Position numbers and translations under genes: made by a program. A DNA stretch of 64,000 nucleotides from Serripes groenlandicus (lineage: Eukaryota > Mollusca > Bivalvia > Cardiida > Cardiidae): the NCBI GenBank assembly GCA_031761405.1, contig JASEVX010000007.1, positions 61,515,062 through 61,579,061 on the forward strand, written 5' to 3'. The notes below the pieces were generated by a model. That model worked only from the letters and a program-made list of their open reading frames with translations, did not search any database and was not told where the DNA came from. Of this stretch, positions 30,456 through 41,633 are shown one piece after another; position 1 is the first letter of the stretch; every line of letters starts with the position of its first letter.

Positions 30456-31630
30456 AATCTTGGCTGAATCTACGGTAACAGTTCCGTCTCATTACACGGT
30501 AGAGGGCGCGTTCCTGCTTGTACACTGTCTGTTGATGTCATGTCCGGTTAACGAGTCGGAGACGGTGTCTCTTTGATCCACCCACTTCATAATCCCTTTC
30601 CCTCTCAGCCTTCCGCAAGGGATGACTTTCGAAAACATTCTGGAAACGAGCAATATCTGCTCATTTCTTTTACAATCAATATGTTCGCCTCTGTTCCTGA
30701 ACTTTACTTCCGTATTACTATTCCCTTCCCCTAGAAGTGTTCAAAACGGGACGATTTAAAGAGTTCTATATCGGGTAAAACAAATACGTGACCCACCCTT
30801 CTTGATGTTATATGAGCCAGGATATGAGAAATTGTAAAATTGTAAAAGTTGACTTTTGTGAACAGATCCAAATCGGCATGTGAATTGCTTACATAGATTT
30901 GCTAGAAGCTTCTGTCAACTTGACAATTGTGTATATTTCGATGAATGTAAAGGCTGCTCTGAACCTACACTGTTTAGAAATGTTAATTTAACCTTTTCCA
31001 ATGGACGGACTTATATACACAGTTGCGTAGGGAGGTAGCTTGAATGAGGCTGTTATTGACGGCATATGGTGATTCCGTCAAAGACATTTCTGAGTACAGG
31101 TTTGCCAAGCGATAAATCGTCAAATACATAATCGCAGATATTGATATTGTACGAGCTCTTCTATTCGGAAAGCATCGTCGGACACCCAGGTTTGTTGAAA
31201 TCGCATGTTCAGTGTGTGTATACCACGTGACTTTTGACGTCATATTTGAATGGTCAGACAGCAATAATTGCTCTTGATAAGAATGTAAAAATCAAAGCGC
31301 TGAAAGCGCTGTTGGTATAGGGGGCATATGTAAATTGAAAACATATGGCATAGATCATATGGACAAACATTGTTGAAACAATGAAACAATGACCTTTAAA
31401 CAAACCAAACCAAAAATGTTTGAAGCAACACATATTGCCTGCCAATAACATATACCTCATTTGTCAAAGTTTTACCCTTTTCTTGTATAAACAAAATATC
31501 GAAGGACAAAAGATTGACAAAAAAAACCCGAGCAGCTACCCTTAATTAAAATATTTCTAGTTCAGAAATCACTAAAGATCCACAATGTATATTGTAATCA
31601 TGCTGATAAATGAAAGACGATCGAAAGCAT
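30456..31630. other. No gene recognised (1.2 kb)
   Basis: Weak B-like sequence at 30595-30690 and an A-like GTGTTCAAAACGGGACGA at 30738. Minus-strand frames of 93 codons (30983-31264) and 68 codons (31254-31460) show no recognisable domain. Confidence 0.35.
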
Positions 31631-31650
31631 GATAGAGTTATGTTTCTTTT

Positions 31651-32215
31651 GCACTGCACAATTGCAGCTCTGAGTTTCCTATACACCAAGTCTTAAATTG
31701 ATATATTGGACATATATTGAGACAATAACCGAAGAAATGAAAAAATTGAGTTTACACCTAAAAAACAGACTAGATTTGACGAAGTACAAATCTTGGGGAA
31801 GCACTCATTAACGAAAAAGGGAATTTCACGGAACGCATGTGTTGCATATAATAAGGGAGAACATTGAAAGACAAAAATATACACACTCCAAACGCAGCAT
31901 GCCACATTTATGGTAATGGTGCACTGCAAATCTGTAGGTCATAAGTTACATACAAACCAAGTTTGAAATTGATACAATGAAAGTTAATTGAGACAATCGC
32001 TGAACTAAATAAGGAAAAATGGAGATAACTGAAAAAACAGACCAGAGTTATGTACCTAGTACTTTGAAAAAGAGGAATATAATCATTTGGGAACAGTATG
32101 CACGGGTATAATTGTGACCACTTTGAAATAAATCTGCCATACAGAAACAACGTGTTAACCAATACATGCAATCCATGACGGACGGACGAATGCACATTCA
32201 GGCAGACAGCCGGCC
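31651..32215. repeat. 270-bp degenerate tandem repeat, two units
   Basis: GCACTGCACAATTGCAG ... TGAGACAATAACCGAAG (31651) is paralleled by GCACTGCAAATCTGTAG ... TGAGACAATCGCTGAAC (31921), an offset of 270 bp. Units also share AAAAACAGAC. The right edge ends with the sugar-like motif GACGGACGGACG and GCCGGCCGGACG. The element class is unknown. Confidence 0.65.
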
Positions 32216-32397
32216 GGACGCCGGATTATACCTCCAAGCTTTACAGACGGAGACAACTCTGAAGTATTGATTACAGAAGACTGGTTCGATGCGTCAAAAC
32301 ACGTCAGCTTAGATTATGGTATTTGTAAAGTATTTGCAATTTAATTGTATCTCCGAAACGGGACCGGCCGTCAAGGTTAATTTTCAAAAACCTATTT

Positions 32398-32465
32398 AGA
32401 CTACATTTCTAGTTTATTTGTCAACAGATACATCTAGGACTATATTACACGTTGATGAACGTTGA
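32398..32465. repeat. Dispersed repeat, copy 1
   Basis: GACTACATTTCTAGT, GATACATCTAGGACTA and TTACACGTTGATG match 39547-39613. Function and extent are unknown. Confidence 0.6.
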
Positions 32466-32569
32466 GTCTTAAATTAACGCAAATGCATATACATTATAAT
32501 TTTAGTCCCAAAATCGCTAGAAGCTTCTCAATAATAAAATAAATAATGACATTGCGGTTATAACTCGGA

Positions 32570-32812
32570 TGTGTTGACAAATTCGGCCAAATTTCTTTCC
32601 GACGTTTGACAAAAGTCAATGCGACATGCGTCATTCGTCTTTCACCAATGGCTAAGTCTATGTGGAAACGCAGCCAGTTGCTTGGGAAGATTGTTGTGAG
32701 GAGTACTGGTTTGAGAAAACCAGGAAATACATTTGTAGGTGAACTGGCCGCCGTGATATGACTGAAGAAATGTTAAAAACGGCGTTAAATCCCAATCAAT
32801 CAATGTTGAAAT
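32570..32812 (+). mobile_element. SINE D, head-truncated
   Basis: Begins TTGACAAATTCGGCC, then CCGACGTTTGACAAAAGTC, body, GGCCGCCGTGATATGAC, AACGGCGTTAAATCCC and an (AATC)n tail. The tRNA-like head is missing. Confidence 0.87.
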
Positions 32813-33244
32813 TAACTTATCTATAATTTGTAGATTTAATTTCTATTTCCTAGTAGTGTCATACAGCGACACATGAGAATATTCAACACAAAACGCGACC
32901 TGTTTTACCAACAATTCCCCAGTAGCGGTGAGACCGTTTGTAACATTATTTCATGGCATGTATACACAGTAGGACCTCTCTCTTTGGACGAATTATGTTG
33001 TAACAAGTTTGTTTACAGTATTCCTTAACCTTGACCACATAGACTAAATATACAGCAAACAACATTGAACTAAGGCATAACTATTGACCTGAATAAAAGT
33101 ATGATTTTGAATAGTGATGAAAACATTGTGGAAAAAGACAAACTTGTTGATTATCATTCATCTGTTAAGGTTAGTCAAATGTGTCTAAAAGGGGCAAAGG
33201 TTAAAATAATAACTGTAGACAAATGTTTTCGTTATCTAGGTTAT

Positions 33245-33345
33245 AGAAACAATTTGATTCATGTTTCAAAGCATTGTTTGAAAAGGAGGAATTGCTCATT
33301 GTCAGCAATTGCTCCGTTTGCAAATATACTTTCAACATTTGTTTG
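33245..33345 (+). repeat. B-like hairpin fragment
   Basis: AAGCATTGTTTGAAAAGGAG, hairpin GAATTGCTCATTGTCAGCAAT, then GCTCCGTTTGC. Nearly the same segment recurs at 33612-33700. Confidence 0.55.
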
Positions 33346-33370
33346 TAACTAAGTAGCTATAACGGGAACG

Positions 33371-33530
33371 GTTCAACCCTTTCCCGCTTACAGTCGCTTT
33401 TTGACGCATATGCAGCAGACGGCTGCAGAATTGTTTATCATGACCCATTTCCTCTTTTTCCACAAAGGTTTCAACTATATATTTTTCCCCTTGATGTATG
33501 GCAAAATTGCTCGTAATCATTCATCTCTAG
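33371..33530 (+). mobile_element. Family B MITE, partial
   Basis: TTCAACCCTTTCCCGCTTAC, GACGCATATGCAGCAGACGG, and a worn hairpin region (TTTATCATGACCCATTTCC). Confidence 0.6.
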
Positions 33531-33611
33531 CATGTTATTCAAAATGTGTCCGGAAGGGAGAAAGAGGGAAAGAACGTCCATAGTAAAACGTTTAAATATG
33601 AAAAGAATTAA

Positions 33612-33700
33612 TTTGAAACGTGTTTGAAAGCATTGTGTGAAAAGGAGGAATTGCTCATTGTCAGCAATAGCTCCATTTTCAACAATATTTTTTAAATATT
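33612..33700 (+). repeat. B-like hairpin fragment, second copy
   Basis: GTTTGAAAGCATTGTGTG, AAAAGGAGGAATTGCTCATT and GTCAGCAATAGCTCC, as in 33245-33345. Confidence 0.55.
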
Positions 33701-33746
33701 CGAACTGTTATAGTATCACGGAAAGGGTTCCGCTTCCATGGGAAGG

Positions 33747-33930
33747 ATGTAACCATTTTCCGCCTACAGACGCTTACAGACGCATGTGCAGCAGACGACA
33801 ATCGAAAACATTGTGACAAAAGGGGAAATTGCTTTTCGTAGGCAATTTCTACTTTTGCCACAATGGTTTCAACTCCTTTCAATAATTGTATTTACAGTGC
33901 TTTGCACGTTTCTCTATAAGTCGACTGTTG
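33747..33930 (+). mobile_element. Family B MITE, partial
   Basis: AACCATTTTCCGCCTACAGA, GCATGTGCAGCAGACGAC, hairpin AAATTGCTTTTCGTAGGCAA, CCACAATGGTTTCAAC. The right terminus is worn (GTCGACTGTTGTAAAC). Confidence 0.65.
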
Positions 33931-34362
33931 TAAACTAATGGGGTCACAGAACGGTCGACGTTACCTCACACTACTGACCTTAAGGTCAACCATAGTTCAG
34001 AGTGAGTTTCATTCATAGAAACTATTTTGTCTCATAAAATTATGCAAGCGGAGGGTTTTGTGATTCGGTCGAACCAATGAAATCGTTGAAAAGGCAGATT
34101 ATAACCAATCAAAACTCGATTTTGGTGTAGGTATACACATGTAGACTGCGGTTGCAGCTTTTAATCCGACTTTTCGAAAGCAGCTTCGCTATGAGATAGT
34201 GGCGAAACGCCCCTATCCCAACAATGGTAACCTTTTTATTTCCTCACCCTTTTTAATGAAACATGGCGCAGTTTTGATAATGCTCCGGTTGTTGGCGATA
34301 TTAATCAATTTTGAGAACAGGTTCATCGAAGTGTTTGAAGAATCTGAACCACTAATCAAACT

Positions 34363-35366
34363 CCGTTGAAAAACCGAGGGTGCCCGACAAAGTTCGGAGC
34401 GTTGCGGAGTCAACAACCGAGGGTGTCCGACAAAGTTCGGAGCGTAGCGGAGTCAACAACCGAGGGTGTCCGACAAAGTTCGGAGCGTAGCGGAGTCAAC
34501 AACCGAGGGTGTCCGACAAAGTTCGGAGCGTAGCGGAGTCAACAACCGAGGGTGTCCGACGAAGTTCGGAGCGTATCGAAGTTAACAACCGAGGGTGTCC
34601 GACGAAGGTCGGAGCGTAGCGGAGTCAACAACCGAGGGTGTCCGACGAAGGTCGGAGCGTAGCGGAGTCAACAACCGAGGGGCGTAGCGGAGTCAACAAC
34701 CGAGGGTGTCCGACAAAGTTCGGAGCGTAGCGGAGTCAACAACCGTGGGTTTCCGACGAAGTTCGGAGCGTTGCGGAGTCAATAACCGAGGGACAAAGTT
34801 CGGAGCGTAGCGGAGTTAACAACCGAGGTTGTCCGACGAAGTTCGGAGCGTAGCGGAGTCAACAACCGAGGGTGTCCGACAAAGTTCGGAGCGTAGCGGA
34901 GTTAACAACCGAGGGTGTACGACGAAGTTCGGAGCGTAGCGGAGTCAACAACCGAGGGTGTCCGACAAAGTTCGGAGCGTAGCGGAGTTAACAACCGAGG
35001 GTGTACGACGAAGTTCGGAGCGTAGCGGAGTCAACAACCGAGGGTGTCCGACAAAGTTCGGAGCGTAGTGGAGTCAACAACCGAGGGTGTCCGACAAAGT
35101 TCGGAGCGTAGCGGAGTCAACGACCGAGGGTGTCCGACGAAGTTCGCAGCGTAGCGGAGTCAACAACCGAGGGTGTCCGACAAAGTTCGGAGCGTAGCGG
35201 AGTCAACAACCGAGAGTGTCTGACAAAGTTCGGAGTGTAGTGGAGTCAACAACCGAGGGTGTCCGACGAAGTTCGGAGTGTAGTGGAGTCAACAACCGAG
35301 GGTGTCCGACGAAGTTCGGAGCGTAGTGGAGTCAACAACCGAGGGTGTCCGACGAAGTTCGGAAAT
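34363..35366. repeat. 43-bp satellite, about 23 copies
   Basis: Unit AACAACCGAGGGTGTCCGAC plus AAAGTTCGGAGCGTAGCGGA plus GTC. Several units are shortened (for example near 34680 and 34790). A two-unit pattern (GTTAACAACC ... GTACGACG alternating with GTCAACAACC ... GTCCGACA) repeats at an 86-bp step around 34898-35070. GC content and CpG density are far above the surroundings. Confidence 0.95.
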
Positions 35367-35612
35367 GCACAAGTTGTCCTATCTGAAGAGTGTCGGTTTG
35401 TATCAATCAACCTGTCAGATCAACCTGTCAATCAACCTGTCCGCTTGCTCAGTGTTATGTAAGTGTCATGTGAACAGTGTATATTGTTATTATACTGCAC
35501 GGATGCACATGCCGATCTGAATATACACTGTTAAAACAGCCAAATTTGTAGTTCACGAATGCTTAAGTGTCCCTAGCAATGTGCAATGGGAGTTTTGGTA
35601 ACTTTGAATTAG

Positions 35613-36061
35613 CAGGCGCGTAGCTAGGCTTACGCACGTACCCACGTGCGTATGAAATATTTTGAGAGTTCCAAAAATAAAAATGAAACAAATGCGAAAA
35701 ATGCAATAAAAACTGGAGCCTAAGGGGGGAAAGGGTGAAAACGGACAAATCAGAACAATTCAAGTAGGTTCTTGAGATATTGTTAAATATACGCCAGAAG
35801 TCACCTGAGCCCATATAGACAAAAAAAATCCCGGGGGAGCATGCCCCAGAAAAAATAAATTCCGAATGCTGCAAATGATTTAAGGGTATTTTGTGTATAT
35901 ATGCCGTACGTAAGGGTATCAAGTAGGCTCATTTAGATATTGTGAAATATACGCCAGAATTCACCTGAGCCCATATAGACGATTTTTTTCCCCGGTGGAT
36001 CATGCCCCCGGATCCCCATAGAATGGTGCGTAGTCCTCATTTCGGTCCAGCTACGCCCCTG
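35613..36061. mobile_element. H-like element with internal duplication
   Basis: Ends CAGGCGCGTAGCTA and AGCTACGCCCCTG resemble family H, but the interior is unrelated to the H/C composites. Inside, CAAGTAGGTTCTTGAGATAT ... CACCTGAGCCCATATAGAC (35761) is repeated at 35920, an offset of 159 bp. A palindromic TACGCACGTACCCACGTGCG lies near the left end. The 119-codon minus frame over it is not convincing. Confidence 0.7.
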
Positions 36062-36107
36062 AGTAGCATATTCGATAACCCGCATTGAGCCATGATTTGT
36101 TTCATTC

Positions 36108-36325
36108 AACATTTCTATTTGTTTGTTTTCATTAAATATTCACTGTTGATGTTTTTGTTTCATTCAGTAATGATGATTGTTGTATTTCAATTAATATTCC
36201 TGCTAGTTTGTTTTCATTCACTTATCGTGTGTGTTGTTTTCCATTAAATGTTCCTAACTGTTGTGTTTCATGCAATGTTCCTGTTTGTAGTTTTTCATTC
36301 AATATACCTCTTTCTTTGTTTTCAA
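36108..36325. repeat. Degenerate minisatellite, about 30-36 bp period
   Basis: Variants of TTTGTTTTCATTAAATATTCCTG follow one another about seven times with different lengths and many substitutions. An old array. Confidence 0.65.
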
Positions 36326-36766
36326 TACGATACAATACAAATATGTTTTTGCGTTAGACAATCAATATGCTTATAGCAACAAATTCAAAGCAAGATATGG
36401 ATTTTTACAGAAGAAGTTTTAAAAATGTATCAACGTCAAAGTTATGTGAAATACTTGACTCTTTTCAAATAAGCATAGTATATACATTTTGATATATTAT
36501 CATCTTTAGTAATAGACTTATGCAGAGTCATCCTCTGAATTTTTGTACCGATGGTCAAGTATAGTAGTATCGTTTAATATAGTTAGTTCTAAAATCAGAG
36601 TATTTGAACACATTAGTTTTTCATGAGATATTCCTGTTTGGTAAGTCATTGTCAAAAGATCTCATAAATCCTTTACATATAATTAACAGATAAAATTCCA
36701 ATTCATATCTAAGGTAAGAAACCAGTGGGTGGAAGGGGAATTGGTGAATTTGAAAGCATTTTATGT

Positions 36767-36969
36767 TAAAAAGTACTTTCAAATAAACGGACACTTTCTG
36801 ACGCAGACGACTTTTGAAATCATTGTGACAACGACAACTTATACGTATCAGTAGCCCAGATTGTGACGCGCAATTACTCCTTATGTCACACTGTTTTCGA
36901 CTCTATTCTAAACTCATTATTTAGCTACTTTCAATACTCGAGATTCAAGTCGTCTGCTGCAGATTTGCT

Positions 36970-37000
<31 letters not shown>

Positions 37001-37018
37001 GGGGGGCGGAAGGGTTAA
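36767..37018 (+). mobile_element. Family B MITE with a TG/G expansion
   Basis: GACACTTTCTGACGCAGACG, weak hairpin, GTCGTCTGCTGCAGATTTG, then (TG)n and a run of 23 G, then AGGGTTAA. The simple repeat has grown out of the terminal TGTGGGAAAGGG segment. Confidence 0.75.
36969..37006. repeat. (TG)n followed by G23
   Basis: TG dinucleotides from 36969, then G from 36984 to 37006. Length is likely unstable and poorly assembled. Confidence 0.9.
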
Positions 37019-38430
37019 TTGGTGCCATAATGCAGAGCCAATGGCGCCCCCCAAAGAACAACGCCACAGGCCGCTCACTAGCACTAATTACTTGATGAAC
37101 TTCTTGGAATTCTGGCGCGTGCCAATATCAAGAAATGATTTAAACAAAACGAGGCTGTACTGCACGTGATCCAATAACGACATTTGTTTTCGCGTGATCT
37201 TTGAAGCCGTACTTAGCATTTATGGGATGATGTTAACAACTTTATGTCTGTAAGGAAAAAACTTAATGAGGCGATTTATATATGACCCTATTTGGATCAT
37301 TTTTATGCCCTTTCATCAGGCTTTGAATTAGGGGGATACAGAATGTGTTAAAAAAGGCAAAAGAAACCCAAACAGATGGGTGTTAAGTAGATTGGCGTCA
37401 GTCCCTTATGTAAAGTAAAATTACAATCTCAATGATTTTTTATAAATAATGACAATAAGTGAACTCTTAAAATGAATAAACTGTTTCTAGTCAAGAGATT
37501 TTATGATTACGATAAAATCTTCGCGTCGAATGTTGTCGTTCTCTATAGTACTTGTATTCCAGGCTAAACAGGGAAGATCGTGCTCAGGCTACACAAAGAC
37601 ACAGCCTCTTCAAGAAACTCCAAGTCCCATAGCACTCATGTCACATGGCCCTAATATTCAATCATGATCGACCTTTGACTTCTTGGACCGACTTTGTGAA
37701 GCCGGTGTCACCAGTATAGAGTCAAGTCAAGCCGGCGCGTCCAGGCCGTCTTAAAATGATCTATATTTGTATCGCTGCTCAACGGTTTTATCTTGGTATT
37801 CCTGGAATTGGAGACATCGGTCAGTTATCTCCCTTTAATACTCTCTACATCTAGCTAGGTCCTATAATTTGGTTTCCTCTGTTTTTATCATTGGTTTCTT
37901 TGCACTGGATGGTGCACTTATAATTGCATTTTCTTGGCCAACTGTTATAAGATTGATTAGTAATTCCAGATTTGTTTTCTTTAAACACTGCTATGTAAAT
38001 TTTCTCTTTTGAATCATCACTTTAATTAACACATTTATGATTAAAGTGTACAGAGTAATTGCAATATCTCATTGCGAAATAGCGATAAAGACAAAGGATT
38101 CCAACTAAAAGGACCTACCAACTATTTGGTCTTCCTTGGTCTTCATTGTCTGAGGACTGTTTAAAATGAAAAGCTGGGCGCGTTCATTACAACATGCTTC
38201 ATTACGAGTCGCAACTGGCAACTCAGGAGAGATTAACACAGTCTTTACCCACCGCTAACATGTAGTATAGTTTCAGAGGATACCTGTGACGAAAGACCTA
38301 GATGCCTAGCACCAACCACTAGTTACGCGCCAATGTAACTTTAAGTGATGTTAAGTTTGGCTCAGAATCTCTATCTATCAGCGTCTCCTAATACACGTAC
38401 AGAAGGGTTTAAAACCTGTCCCGATACCTT
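37019..38430. other. Longest stretch without a recognised repeat (1.4 kb)
   Basis: No member of the named families and no frame worth reporting. If a unique, gene-adjacent segment exists in this window, this is a candidate, together with 41242-43515. Confidence 0.4.
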
Positions 38431-38431
38431 C

Positions 38432-38745
38432 CAGGGGCGTAGCTTTGCAATAATCAATGTGTAGGCCGTCTCGTGAGAAAATCAACATTGTGGACTCTGC
38501 GTAAAGTATCGACCCGGATCAGCCTAAGCATGCCACACAGGCCTACCCGGATAGACACTTTTCGCGTCCTGTGGATTTTCTGTTTCAGGAATCACTACTC
38601 TATACATCTATCCCCCTAAGACGGAATGTGTTGGCCGGATGAGTCTGCGCAGACAGCGCAGGCTGATCTGGTCGATACATTACGCAGCTGCATTTTGGGG
38701 GAATTTTGATAAAAAATGTGTAGGCACGTGCCTACAGTGCCTAAA
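38432..38745 (-). mobile_element. Composite H/C element, one H end truncated
   Basis: CAGGGGCGTAGCTTTGCAAT, then the H-to-C junction at GTAGGCCGTCTCG, the whole C core, and the C-to-H junction at ACGCAGCTGCATTTTGG. It stops at CAGTGCCTAAATAG, short of the final AGCTACGCCCCTG. The junctions agree with the other composites. Confidence 0.83.
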
Positions 38746-39209
38746 TAGAAATCAGTGTAGTCCAATCTAAAACTGCATAAATAGTCAAGCAAATCTTAGA
38801 CTACATTGTTTGAAATTGTAGTTTAAAGACATGCTTAAATGCTGCTTATACAACAGGGTAATGTTTAATGCTTGACCGCAATTACTAAACTTTGCTAAAT
38901 TGGTCGCCATTTGCAATGACTCCGCTACGTACAAGCCTTCAAAAGTCATCCTGAAGTGATTGGTACAAAAGGTAGGCGGGGCTTCAGAGTAAAGACGTAA
39001 TTCCTTCCACATGTATGTCTGGTGCTCATCGGTTGGAATAAAGCTATATTACCACATCTGACAATGGTTTTGCCCTGCCGTACCTTCGATAAGAACACCA
39101 CGTACCCATTTTTGGATTAACACCATTATTTCATACAGACGATTTTTGACGCATGGTTATTTCCCACGTGACTTACAAATCATTAAAGCCATAAATGTTG
39201 TCAATTAAA

Positions 39210-39330
39210 GAATGATTATTGAACAGAGCAGAAGACATTGTGGCAAAAGGGGGAAATTGCTCATCATTAGCAATTCGCCTCAACACTTTTCAAAAGTCGT
39301 TTGATGTAGATGCGTCAAAAATCAACTGCA
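39210..39330 (-). mobile_element. Family B MITE, partial
   Basis: TTGAACAGAGCAGAAGACAT, TGTGGCAAAAGGGGGAAATT, hairpin apex TTGCTCATCATTAGCAA, AAAAGTCGTTTGATGTAG, ATGCGTCAAAAATC. Confidence 0.6.
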
Positions 39331-39546
39331 AGTGGAATATGTCTAAGCAGCAGATACATTTGAAATGGTATAAATATAAATGTCGAATTGCTCGAAATGT
39401 GTAATTTCCATTTCTCCCAATGTTCAATTTCCATTTTTAACTTCTTGGGATTTACAAGTAAGGACATATGTAGAGATAATTATATTCAAAACATTTATGA
39501 ACCAAACTTGCACTAAAGCCCAATTGTGAACGTTATTCATCATATG

Positions 39547-39613
39547 GGGCTACAGTTCTAGTGTTTTGTCAACCGATACATCTAGGACTAACTTACACGT
39601 AGATGGAAAGTGA
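39547..39613. repeat. Dispersed repeat, copy 2
   Basis: GGCTACAGTTCTAGT, GATACATCTAGGACTA and TTACACGTAGATGG match 32398-32465. Confidence 0.6.
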
Positions 39614-39660
39614 AGGCTTTGTTGAGACTGACCGTGTGCACTATCTGACATTAGACTTTT

Positions 39661-39875
39661 ACATTTCTTTTAGCGCCAATAATTCTAAATAAGACTCTTC
39701 GATGTTCAAATTCGGGCCTCTCTATTTTTCATGTAATACGAGTTTTGGAATATTTTGATAACTGGAAGGCATACGATGCAGATTTACAGGTGAGACAGCT
39801 TGTTACGAGCTGACTCAACTGAATCTGTATTGTTTGCGAATAATCTCAATATTGCCATTGTTGCTGAAAGAGTTA
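39661..39875 (+). mobile_element. Family A MITE, left end worn
   Basis: TTTCTTTTAGCGCCAATAA at the left and GCTGAAAGAGTTAA at the right. The hairpin is present with apex AGCTTGTTACGAGCT. Confidence 0.83.
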
Positions 39876-39915
39876 ATTAAACGCAGAAACCAAACCTCGA
39901 CCGAATTGTGTTTGG

Positions 39916-40128
39916 TTAACTCTTTCAGCGCCAAAGGCAAAATTGAGCTTTTTGCAAACAATACTGATTCAGGTGAGTCAGCTCGTAACGAGCTGTCTCA
40001 CCTGAAATCAGCATTGTTTGCCTTTTGGTTATCAAAATAGTCCCAACTTCTATTACATGAGAAATGGAGACGCCCGATTTTGAACATCGAAGAGTCTACT
40101 TTAAACAATTCGGCGCTGAAAGAGTTAA
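39916..40128 (-). mobile_element. Family A MITE, complete, reverse orientation
   Basis: TTAACTCTTTCAGCGCCAAA to TTCGGCGCTGAAAGAGTTAA. Perfect TTAA at both ends and a near-consensus hairpin. Only 40 bp from the preceding copy, in the opposite orientation. The 68-codon frame at its start is not a gene. Confidence 0.93.
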
Positions 40129-40734
40129 CTCGGTACATTTGTAGCTTAATGTGTAGCTAACTAGATGGTAATCCGTTGATTATTAGGCCTGTGTTAATGT
40201 TAAGTTATTGTAATTATTTGCGTTTATTATGCCTAGTAATGGGTGGATTATAGTGCGTTGTCTACTAACCACGAATATATGAGCCGAATAACGAAAATAT
40301 ATCCGGAAAAAGAAATCTGAAATGTGTGTGTAAGAACCTTTGAGAGTATAAGTGTGGTTTGGCTTTTAAAACATTGTAAGAAAATAAACCGTGTTCGATT
40401 TTCGCAGAAGCGTCGAGTACCGTCTACTTTGAAAAATCCCACAAGAGAAGATTCGCTTACAAAACTTGTATTTCGATAATGATACGGGATCTGAAAGCGC
40501 TCTTTGGAAATGGGATCGATTATAACGCATCTACCTTTAACCTGAATGTTTTATTACAAGATTCGTCAGACGAAGAATTCAGCCAAACAAATGGCAAAGT
40601 AACCGTAATTTAACATAGGAATGGCTAATTGGAAACAAAAGAGCCGTGTCTAGCGAGTTTGATTCTTATTTCATATGCTTGGGAATATGTATGCTCTCAC
40701 CAGAGTCTCCAGTGACCGCGTGAATATATCATAT
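40129..40734. other. No recognisable feature
   Basis: No repeat family member or supported frame. Confidence 0.4.
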
Positions 40735-40735
40735 A

Positions 40736-40990
40736 TGAGCCGTCCCGTGAGAAAAACCAACGTTGTGGACTCTGCGTAAAGTATCGACCCGGATCAGTCT
40801 AAGCATGCCGCGCAGGCTAACCCGGATACACACTTTTCGCCTCCTGTGAATTTTCTTTTTCAGGAATTATTACTCTAAACTTCTATCCCACTGAGACGGA
40901 ATGTGTCGGCCCGGATTAGCCTGCGCGGATTGCGCAGGCTTATCTGGGTCGATTCATTACGCAGAATCCATAATGCTGGTTTTCTCGCAA
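40736..40990 (+). mobile_element. Family C MITE, first of a tandem pair
   Basis: TGAGCCGTCCCGTGAG through GCTGGTTTTCTCGCA, without the outermost ACGGCTCA; the next copy follows immediately. Confidence 0.87.
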
Positions 40991-41241
40991 AGAATCTGTC
41001 AACGTTGTGGAATCTGCGTAAAGTATCGACCCGGATCAGTCTAAGCATGCCACGCAGGCTTACGCGGATAGACTCTTTTCGCCTCCTGTGGATTTTCTGT
41101 TTCAGGAATCATTACTCTATACCCCTATCCCCCTGAGACGGAATGTGTCGGCCCGGATCAGTCTGCGCGGACTAGGCAGGCTGATCTGGATCGATACATA
41201 ACACAGAGGCCATACTGTTGGTTTTCTCGAGGGAAGGCTAA
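40991..41241 (+). mobile_element. Family C MITE, second of a tandem pair
   Basis: The left terminus is reduced to AGAATCTGTCAACGTTG. The body is complete and the right end reads GAGGGAAGGCTAA. Same orientation as its neighbour, so this is a tandem arrangement. Confidence 0.85.
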
Positions 41242-41288
41242 TAAACACAAATACATATTCTGACAAAATAATAGAACTGACGCCTAAA

Positions 41289-41633
41289 GTGACGTTTGTC
41301 GATGTTACTGTTTATTTGACCAAACCAGGAAGCTATTTAGATCCCGAACTTCCTAATGAAACAGAGCTTGGTTATTTCACCCTAAGTATACTACTAGAAC
41401 AATCATGCATCTCACGCAAAATATCTTATTTTGAATCTGAATCGACTATGGAAAAAGAAGCCATTGTTTTTACACAAAATACATATACATATATATTCAT
41501 GACTTCTTTTCTCTCTTCACTTTACTGGATGAAGAAATCAAAAATAAATGTAAGATCAATCGAAACCTTTTCCAGACAGACTAATGTATTGTTGAACCTT
41601 TTGGCAGTAGGAGTATTTTCAACAAACATCTGA
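41289..41633 (+). CDS. Open frame of 114 codons, no recognised product
   Basis: Not inside a repeat I recognise, starts at ATG and ends at a stop. Residues show no signal peptide, catalytic motif or domain that I know. In this AT-rich 64 kb, a frame this long can arise by chance, and no splice structure or second frame supports it. Listed only because it lies outside the repeat families. Confidence 0.1.
   Translation: MTFVDVTVYLTKPGSYLDPELPNETELGYFTLSILLEQSCISRKISYFESESTMEKEAIVFTQNTYTYIFMTSFLSSLYWMKKSKINVRSIETFSRQTNVLLNLLAVGVFSTNI

Noticed and set aside
34363..35366. CRISPR-like array
   Set aside because: The repeats are contiguous without unique spacers and the DNA is clearly animal-type; it is a satellite.
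35563..35922. 119-codon minus-strand frame
   Set aside because: It overlaps the H-like element with its internal duplication and has no recognised domain.
36972..37169. Glycine-rich frame starting in the G run
   Set aside because: It begins in a TG/G homopolymer inside a family B element.
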